Part shown: positions 1 through 4,117 of the stretch, piece after piece | How the letters are laid out: each line of letters starts with the position of its first letter | Position numbering within the stretch: the stretch's first letter is position 1 | Assembly: GCA_905236315.1 (NCBI GenBank) | Contig: CAJOPO010000418.1 | Coordinates: 1 to 5,322, forward strand | Source: an uncultured Treponema sp. | GTDB lineage: Bacteria > Spirochaetota > Spirochaetia > Treponematales > Treponemataceae | Direction: 5' to 3' | Length of the DNA stretch: 5,322 nt | Translations under genes and position numbers: made by a program | The notes under the pieces: generated by a model | The model's input: only the letters and a program-made list of their open reading frames with translations | What the model was told of the DNA's origin: nothing | Database searches by the model: none

Positions 1-213
1 ACAATGAATTATATTTATGATGAAGTCCGAGACAAAGTGGCACAAAAGTACAAAGGAAAGATAATAAATATTGATTGTATTTTTGCAGACCGTTTGACTT
101 TTGCAGAGAAAGTGAATAAAAATCACGAGGAGTTAAGTTTGCCTATGAGTCCAGCAATTACTGATAAAGAAGTCGATAAAGTAATAACTACTATACGTAA
201 GTGGGGGGGGTAA
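1..213 (+). CDS. C-terminal fragment of a probable DegT/DnrJ/EryC1/StrS-family sugar aminotransferase (5' end outside window)
   Basis: The reading frame is open from base 1. The ATG at base 4 is probably internal: almost nothing precedes it, no ribosome-binding site can be judged, and 69 residues would be far too short for the family. The last third reads FAEKVNKNHEELSLPMSPAI followed by TDKEVDKVI. This matches from memory the C-terminal pattern of PLP-dependent nucleotide-sugar aminotransferases (AEK...LSLPMxPxxTDEEVDYVI), especially the FdtB/QdtB-like 3-amino-sugar type. The catalytic part lies outside the window, so activity and substrate are not shown. The first 30 or so residues do not resemble the family clearly, and another protein ending remains possible. 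The normal family C-terminus is followed directly by TTIRKWGG, encoded by the downstream repeat, and TAA at 211-213. This stop exists only because the G tract has eight Gs. One more G would extend the protein by 23 residues to TAA at 279-281, overlapping the next gene. Confidence 0.6.
   Translation, partial: TMNYIYDEVRDKVAQKYKGKIINIDCIFADRLTFAEKVNKNHEELSLPMSPAITDKEVDKVITTIRKWGG
203..210 (+). promoter_or_regulatory. G8 homopolymer, probable phase-variable tract (decoupled state)
   Basis: Eight consecutive Gs follow T202. Read from the upstream gene they give TGG GGG GGG TAA, so translation ends at once. Nine Gs would open the frame to the TAATG at 279-283. Seven or ten would stop at TAA 218-220 (TCA TAA). 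Long G tracts are classic slipped-strand mispairing sites in phase-variable genes of host-associated bacteria. Variation here is inferred from the 8/9 difference among the three copies. A single-base sequencing or assembly error cannot be excluded from one sequence. Confidence 0.75.
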
Positions 214-249
214 CTCATAATAAAGAAATATTTAAGTTAGGCCCACTAA

Positions 250-282
250 GTTATGCACCTTCTTATAAGGAGGCTGCATAAT
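250..282 (+). promoter_or_regulatory. Shine-Dalgarno-sequestering hairpin before the fusion gene
   Basis: TTATGCA (251-257) pairs perfectly with TGCATAA (275-281). CCTTC (258-262) pairs with GGAGG (269-273) using one G·U pair. C274 is bulged, TTATAA (263-268) is the loop, and G250·U282 could extend the stem. The paired GGAGG is the core of the Shine-Dalgarno sequence AAGGAGG (267-273), which sits 7 nt before ATG 281. The A and possibly the U of the start codon are also in the stem. Such a structure would be expected to repress independent initiation until an upstream ribosome melts it. Ribosomes that stop at 211-213 would not reach it. Folding was done by eye and no energy was computed. Confidence 0.72.
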
Positions 283-2758
283 GTCATCTTCATTAATCCA
301 CTTTAATGTTCCTCCTTTTTTAGGAACAGAATTTTCCTTTATGTATCAAGCCTCTGAAAACCACAAGATTTGCGGAGATGGTGTTTTTACAAAGAAATGC
401 GATGAATGGCTTGAAAATAGGTTCAATGCAAAAAAAGTAATGCTTACTACAAGCGGAACGGCTGCATTAGAAATGGCAGCATGGCTTTGTGATTTGCAAG
501 CAGGCGATGAAGTAATACTTCCAAGCTATACTTTTTCTTCTACAGCGACAGCCTTTGCGTTAGTGGGCGCAAAATTAGTTTTTGTTGATATCCGTCCTGA
601 TACAATGAATATAAATGAAAAACTTATAGAAGCTGCAATTACTCCTAAGACTCGTGTTATAGTGTGTGTGCATTATGCTGGTGTTGCTTGTGAAATGGAT
701 ACAATAATGGATATTGCAAGGCGACATAAGCTAAAAGTTGTTGAAGATGCTGCTCAAGCCGTAATGTCTACTTATAAGGGCAAATATTTAGGAACCATTG
801 GAGATTTTGGCTGTTATTCGTTCCATGAAACAAAGAATTATTCTATGGGTGAAGGTGGCGCAATAGTAATAAATGAAGAATCTTCTATAGAGCGTGCTGA
901 AATCCTAAGGGAAAAGGGAACTAACCGTTCAAAATTCTTTAGAGGACAGGTTGCAAAATATAATTGGGTAGACTGGGGCAGTTCATATTTACCAAGTGAC
1001 CTAAATGCTGCATATCTTTGGGCGCAATTACAGCAAGCAGATGTAATAAATGATAATAGACTGCAAACATGGAATACTTATAATAATGCCCTAAAGATTT
1101 TACAAGAAAAAAATATTATTGATTTACCATATATTCCTGCTGAATGTGTCCATAATGCACACATGTATTATATAAAATGTTCTGACTTATCAGAGCGAAC
1201 TAATTTTATAGATTTTATGAAGAACAATAATATACTATGTGTTTTTCATTATGTGCCTTTACATAGTGCTCCTGCAGGAATTAAATTTGGACGCTTTGTG
1301 GGTGAAGATAAATACACTACAGCAGAAAGTGATAGATTGGTTAGGCTACCATTATATTACAATATGCAGAAAAATGATTTAAATTACGTCATTGATAAAG
1401 CATTGGAATTCTTTGGAATAAAACATAGCCTTACTACAGAAAAGATAAACTATGTGGTAAGTAAAAAAACAAAGGTCATTCATTTTTCTGCTATGGATAA
1501 TGGCGGTGCTGGTATTGCGGCTGTTCGCTACCATAAACTCATGCAAGAAATGGGCTTTGATTCAACATTATATGTAAAGAATAAAACAAACCTTAATGAT
1601 GATTCTATTGTACAGATTTCTGTAACAAAAGAGGAACCAGAAAATCTATTACGAGTGAGAGAAACTAAACTTCGCTATTGCTATTATGATTTTAGAGGCT
1701 GTGAGGAAGACGGCCTTGTCCCTGATATTCTTTCGCAAATTGATACAGAAGATGTTAGTGTTGTTTTTATTCATTGGCTTGGTGATTTTATAAATTCGTA
1801 TGATATAAAGAATATATATGAAGCTACGAAGGCTAGATTTATATTTTCTATGATGGATATGGAACCAATTACAGGTGGTTGCCACTATGCATGGGAATGT
1901 AAAGAATTTAAAACACATTGTCTTGACTGCTCTGCTTTGCCTATTAAGCGTAGTTTACTATCGCATAATCAGCTAATGACAAAGACTGTAAATTATACAT
2001 ATATTAATGCGGATATTTTTTCTAGCTCCTATTATGATTTAGATTCTGCTCGTAGCTCAATGGTTCATTTTAATCGTTATTATCAATTATATTATCCGAT
2101 TGATGAGCATATTTTCTCTGCAGAACTAATTAATCATACAGATATAACATTATTCTCTAATGTGAATAACGTAAAAGACCCCCGAAAAGGATTTAATTAT
2201 CTTTTAGCCGTATTAATCAATCTAGATAAACGTTTAACCAAGAGAGTTAGATTTCTAACATTACCAAATGAAATATTCAAGCAGTATAGATTTAATAATA
2301 TCTACTTTGAAGAGTTTCAGTTTAAAGATGATGTAAATGCCCTCGCTAATCTTTATCAACAAACTGATATATTCTTATGTGCTAGTATAGAAGATGCCGC
2401 CCCTATGATGTTGCAAGAGGCCTTGTTATGTGGTGTACCTGCAATAACATTTGACGTTGGAGTGGGAAAGCACCTTATAGAAGAAGGTAGGCAGGGGTAT
2501 GTGGTTCCCCGCTATGACGTAAAGAATTTTGAGCAAAAACTTTATGAGATGATAGAGAAAAGACCTTCTTCTATTCAGTCTGCACTAGAAATACATAATC
2601 ACATGGTTTCTATCTGTGGAAAAGATATTGTTAAGCAAAAGTTATATGACATATTAACTGGTACTACTATACGTAAGTGGGGGGGGGTAACTCATAATAA
2701 AGAAATATTTAAGTTATCCACACTAAGTTATGCGCCTTCTTATAAGGAGGCTGTATAA
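281..2758 (+). CDS. Fusion of a WecE-type dTDP-4-amino-4,6-dideoxygalactose aminotransferase and a WcaC-like GT4 glycosyltransferase
   Basis: Residues about 5-379 align along their length, from memory, with E. coli WecE/RffA (376 aa). WecE is a PLP enzyme that aminates dTDP-4-keto-6-deoxyglucose to dTDP-Fuc4N. Landmarks are CGDGVFTKKC, SGTAALE (58-64), PSYTFSSTATAF, VHYAGVACEMDTIMDIA, EDAAQ (155-159), HETKN with the predicted PLP lysine K185, GEGGA, EKGTNRSKFFRGQV and AHMYYIK. After a linker (about 380-397) a GT-B glycosyltransferase begins at KVIHFSAMDNGGAG. It has HWLGDF (498-503), MDMEPITGGCHY (525-536) and the cysteines C534, C540, C547 and C550 seen in WcaC-like enzymes. EDAAPMMLQEALLCGVP (from 704) carries the conserved E713; the first acidic position of the usual E-x7-E motif is D705. 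Residues 795-825 come from the downstream repeat (TTIRKWGG plus 23 more). The start at 281 has AAGGAGG 7 nt upstream, and WecE homology begins at once. The stop TAA overlaps the next ATG. The protein may make an amino sugar donor and transfer that sugar; acceptor and donor specificity are inferred. No signal peptide is evident, so it is probably cytoplasmic. Confidence 0.93.
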   Translation: MSSSLIHFNVPPFLGTEFSFMYQASENHKICGDGVFTKKCDEWLENRFNAKKVMLTTSGTAALEMAAWLCDLQAGDEVILPSYTFSSTATAFALVGAKLVFVDIRPDTMNINEKLIEAAITPKTRVIVCVHYAGVACEMDTIMDIARRHKLKVVEDAAQAVMSTYKGKYLGTIGDFGCYSFHETKNYSMGEGGAIVINEESSIERAEILREKGTNRSKFFRGQVAKYNWVDWGSSYLPSDLNAAYLWAQLQQADVINDNRLQTWNTYNNALKILQEKNIIDLPYIPAECVHNAHMYYIKCSDLSERTNFIDFMKNNNILCVFHYVPLHSAPAGIKFGRFVGEDKYTTAESDRLVRLPLYYNMQKNDLNYVIDKALEFFGIKHSLTTEKINYVVSKKTKVIHFSAMDNGGAGIAAVRYHKLMQEMGFDSTLYVKNKTNLNDDSIVQISVTKEEPENLLRVRETKLRYCYYDFRGCEEDGLVPDILSQIDTEDVSVVFIHWLGDFINSYDIKNIYEATKARFIFSMMDMEPITGGCHYAWECKEFKTHCLDCSALPIKRSLLSHNQLMTKTVNYTYINADIFSSSYYDLDSARSSMVHFNRYYQLYYPIDEHIFSAELINHTDITLFSNVNNVKDPRKGFNYLLAVLINLDKRLTKRVRFLTLPNEIFKQYRFNNIYFEEFQFKDDVNALANLYQQTDIFLCASIEDAAPMMLQEALLCGVPAITFDVGVGKHLIEEGRQGYVVPRYDVKNFEQKLYEMIEKRPSSIQSALEIHNHMVSICGKDIVKQKLYDILTGTTIRKWGGVTHNKEIFKLSTLSYAPSYKEAV
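2679..2687 (+). promoter_or_regulatory. G9 homopolymer, probable phase-variable tract (coupled state)
   Basis: Nine Gs follow T2678. The upstream frame reads TGG GGG GGG GTA ACT and continues to TAA at 2756-2758, overlapping the next start. With eight Gs it would stop at TAA 2688-2690, and with ten it would stop three codons later at TCA TAA. Only one of the three frames therefore joins the two genes. Variability at this site is inferred from copy 1, not observed here. Confidence 0.75.
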
Positions 2759-2759
2759 T
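2727..2759 (+). promoter_or_regulatory. Shine-Dalgarno-sequestering hairpin before the second glycosyltransferase gene
   Basis: CCTTC (2735-2739) pairs with GGAGG (2746-2750) around a TTATAA loop, and G2734-C2751 extends this stem. After a bulged U2752, TTATGC (2728-2733) pairs with GTATAA (2753-2758), including G2732·U2754. The 3' arm differs from copy 1 (GTATAA instead of GCATAA), but pairing survives as G·U. The Shine-Dalgarno sequence AAGGAGG (2744-2750) lies 7 nt before ATG 2758. In the G9 state ribosomes finishing the fusion gene pass through this stem and terminate on the overlapping TAATG, so they should open it and could reinitiate. Confidence 0.7.
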
Positions 2760-4116
2760 GAAAGTGCTTATTGTAAATGTTTCTGATGTTGGTGGTGGAG
2801 CGGCTATAGCGGGCTTACGCCTTGTAGAAGCCCTAAACATGCATGGCATAGAGGCGGTTTTAGGAGTTCCAAATAAAAAATCTGATAGCCCCTATGTAAT
2901 AGAATTACCTAAAAAAAGACACTGCTTTTTTTATCGTTTTTGGCGAGAGCTATGTGATAATTTTTGGAAGTCAAAAAGTTTAAAGTTCCTTACACAGCGT
3001 CTAAAAAGAAAATTTGTAACAACAAATACAATTCTACATCGTAAAAATTTCCATTCGCAAACAGATATAAACTGGATAAATAATTCTGATTTTGATATAG
3101 TAAATTTACATTGGATATGTGGCGTTATCTGTAACAAGGATATAGCGAAAATAAAAAAGCCAATCGTATGGACTATGCACGATACTTGGCCTTTTTGTGG
3201 CGCAGAACATTATCCAAACGTCTTAGAAAATGATGTTCGATATACCCAAGAGTATACCAAGAAAAATAAGCCTGCAAGCACACAAGGCATAGACCTCTGC
3301 CGTATAGTTTGGAAGCAAAAGCGTAAATATCTTTCTAACAAAGAGATTATATTTATTTCGCCTAGCAACTGGGAAAAAGACTGTTTACAAAAAAGTTCTC
3401 TATTTAGAAATAAAGAATGTTTTGTCGTTCCTAACATAATACCGCATGAAATATTTTATCAAACAAAAAAAGAATACGGACGAAATGCCTTTGGTCTTCC
3501 CCATGACAAAATTATACTAGGCTTTGGTGCCGCTTATGGGATAAACCTTCCTAATAATGTAAAGGGGTCTTTTCTTCTCTTAAAGGCATTACAGCACCTT
3601 AAAGAGTCTCAAAAGTATTTTTTGCTAGTCTTTGGAGATGCAAAGACTGAGTTTACTTCTAAAATTTCCATACCTTTCTTTGCTACAGGCTTTATCTCTA
3701 ATCCAAGAATTCTTTCTGTGTTATATAATATGTGTGATATATTTATTTGCCCTTCTTTAGTTGAAAATCTACCCTATACATGCCTTGAATCAATTTCTTG
3801 TGGTGTTCCTGTGGTTGCTTTTGATTCTGGTGGCACTCGTGATATTGTAGAACACAAAAAAACAGGCTTCCTTGCTTCTCCATACAAAATTGAAGAGCTA
3901 ACTGAAGGAATAGAATGGTGTTCAAATCATTATGAAGATTTACCTAAGCAGTGTTGTAATAAATCATTACAGGAATTTAATGAAGCACAAACTGTAAGTG
4001 AATACGATAGGGTATATAAATACACTATACGTAAGTGGGGGGGGGTAACTCATAATAAAGAAATATTTAAGTTATCCACACTAAGTTATGCGCCTTCTTA
4101 TAAGGAGGTGGCATAA
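2758..4116 (+). CDS. GT4-type (WcaC-like) glycosyltransferase
   Basis: This is a cytoplasmic GT-B glycosyltransferase that probably transfers a sugar from a nucleotide-sugar donor to a lipid-linked glycan. The N-terminal domain opens with MKVLIVNVSDVGGGAAIAGL, with a glycine-rich loop at about 12-14. It contains NLHWICG with H118-W119 and WTMHDTWPFCGAEHY (138-152), the counterpart of the WcaC-like HDMWPFTGGCHY motif but without its cysteine cluster. The C-terminal nucleotide-binding domain has an E-x7-E motif (E336 to E344) in ENLPYTCLESISCGVPVVAF and then SGGTRDIVEH. Residues 423-452 are encoded by the downstream repeat, so the native protein is about 422 residues. The start at 2758 is set by AAGGAGG 7 nt upstream and shares its A with the upstream TAA. 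Its own TAA (4114-4116) overlaps the next ATG in the same way. Donor and acceptor cannot be deduced. A shared WcaC-like style suggests distant kinship with the GT half of the preceding fusion. Confidence 0.9.
   Translation: MKVLIVNVSDVGGGAAIAGLRLVEALNMHGIEAVLGVPNKKSDSPYVIELPKKRHCFFYRFWRELCDNFWKSKSLKFLTQRLKRKFVTTNTILHRKNFHSQTDINWINNSDFDIVNLHWICGVICNKDIAKIKKPIVWTMHDTWPFCGAEHYPNVLENDVRYTQEYTKKNKPASTQGIDLCRIVWKQKRKYLSNKEIIFISPSNWEKDCLQKSSLFRNKECFVVPNIIPHEIFYQTKKEYGRNAFGLPHDKIILGFGAAYGINLPNNVKGSFLLLKALQHLKESQKYFLLVFGDAKTEFTSKISIPFFATGFISNPRILSVLYNMCDIFICPSLVENLPYTCLESISCGVPVVAFDSGGTRDIVEHKKTGFLASPYKIEELTEGIEWCSNHYEDLPKQCCNKSLQEFNEAQTVSEYDRVYKYTIRKWGGVTHNKEIFKLSTLSYAPSYKEVA
4037..4045 (+). promoter_or_regulatory. 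G9 homopolymer, probable phase-variable tract (coupled state)
   Basis: Nine Gs follow T4036. As in copy 2, the frame from the upstream glycosyltransferase continues through the repeat and ends at TAA 4114-4116, overlapping ATG 4116. Loss of one G would create a stop at 4046-4048. Gain of one would create a stop at TCA TAA a few codons on. Phase variation is inferred from tract length, composition and the 8/9 difference between copies. Confidence 0.75.
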
Positions 4117-4117
4117 T
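4085..4117 (+). promoter_or_regulatory. Shine-Dalgarno-sequestering hairpin before the third glycosyltransferase gene
   Basis: TTATGC (4086-4091) pairs perfectly with GCATAA (4111-4116). CCTTC (4093-4097) pairs with GGAGG (4104-4108) around loop TTATAA. Between the two helices G4092 can pair with U4109, leaving G4110 bulged, and G4085·U4117 can close the base. The linker bases after GGAGG differ from those in copies 1 and 2, but both helices are kept. The Shine-Dalgarno sequence AAGGAGG (4102-4108) is 7 nt before ATG 4116. Confidence 0.7.

Larger units (their letters stand above)
190..283 (+). repeat. Junction repeat copy 1 (94 bp, G8 state)
   Basis: This is the first of three near-identical junction modules. 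It starts at ACTATACGTAAG and ends with the ATG of the next gene. In order it holds the last codons of the upstream gene, a G8 tract, an A+T-rich spacer, the AAGGAGG ribosome-binding site and the start codon. Against copy 2 it has one G fewer and five substitutions (240, 241, 243, 257, 277). None of these puts a stop in the long frame, which stays open from 210 to TAA at 279-281 if a G is added. The ACT at 187-189 is also shared with copy 2. In the present state the upstream gene stops at 211-213, leaving 67 untranslated bases before the next start. Confidence 0.95.
2666..2760 (+). repeat. Junction repeat copy 2 (95 bp, G9 state)
   Basis: Bases 2666-2750 are identical, over 85 bp, to copy 3 (4024-4108). 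Copy 1 differs from this copy by one G and five substitutions. The module encodes the C-terminal tail of the fusion gene (TIRKWGG, then VTHNKEIFKL, ST, LSYAPSYKE and AV). It then supplies the ribosome-binding site and start of the next gene. Its frame stays open to TAA at 2756-2758, which shares A2758 with ATG 2758-2760. Inside it TAAGTTA occurs twice, 14 bp apart (2710-2716 and 2724-2730); the second copy contributes to the hairpin arm. Confidence 0.96.

Noticed and set aside
258..273. Rho-independent terminator at the junction hairpins
   Set aside because: The hairpin is followed by ATAATG and coding sequence rather than a U run, and the stem contains the ribosome-binding site of the next gene.
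1463..1469. A7 tract in the linker of the fusion gene, possible slippage or -1 frameshift site
   Set aside because: The AAAAAAC heptamer is not in the phase needed for -1 ribosomal frameshifting, both domains are already in one frame, and A7 runs are common in such A+T-rich DNA.
1649..1918. Minus-strand open frame of 89 codons inside the fusion gene
   Set aside because: It lies wholly inside a well-supported gene on the other strand, has no family resemblance and no convincing ribosome-binding site. The same holds for the minus-strand frames at 2931-3137, 3210-3437, 3743-3925 and 4081-4326.
2714..2722. TTATCCACA, a perfect consensus DnaA box, also at 4072-4080
   Set aside because: Only one per repeat, embedded in a coding and regulatory module, and replaced by TTAGGCCCA in copy 1 (237-245). 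No origin-like cluster or A+T-rich unwinding element accompanies it, so coincidence is most likely.
2754..2759. TATAAT, resembling a -10 promoter box at the second junction
   Set aside because: It is CATAAT in the other two copies, there is no -35-like hexamer about 17 bp upstream, and the string is explained by the GTA-TAA-ATG overlap.
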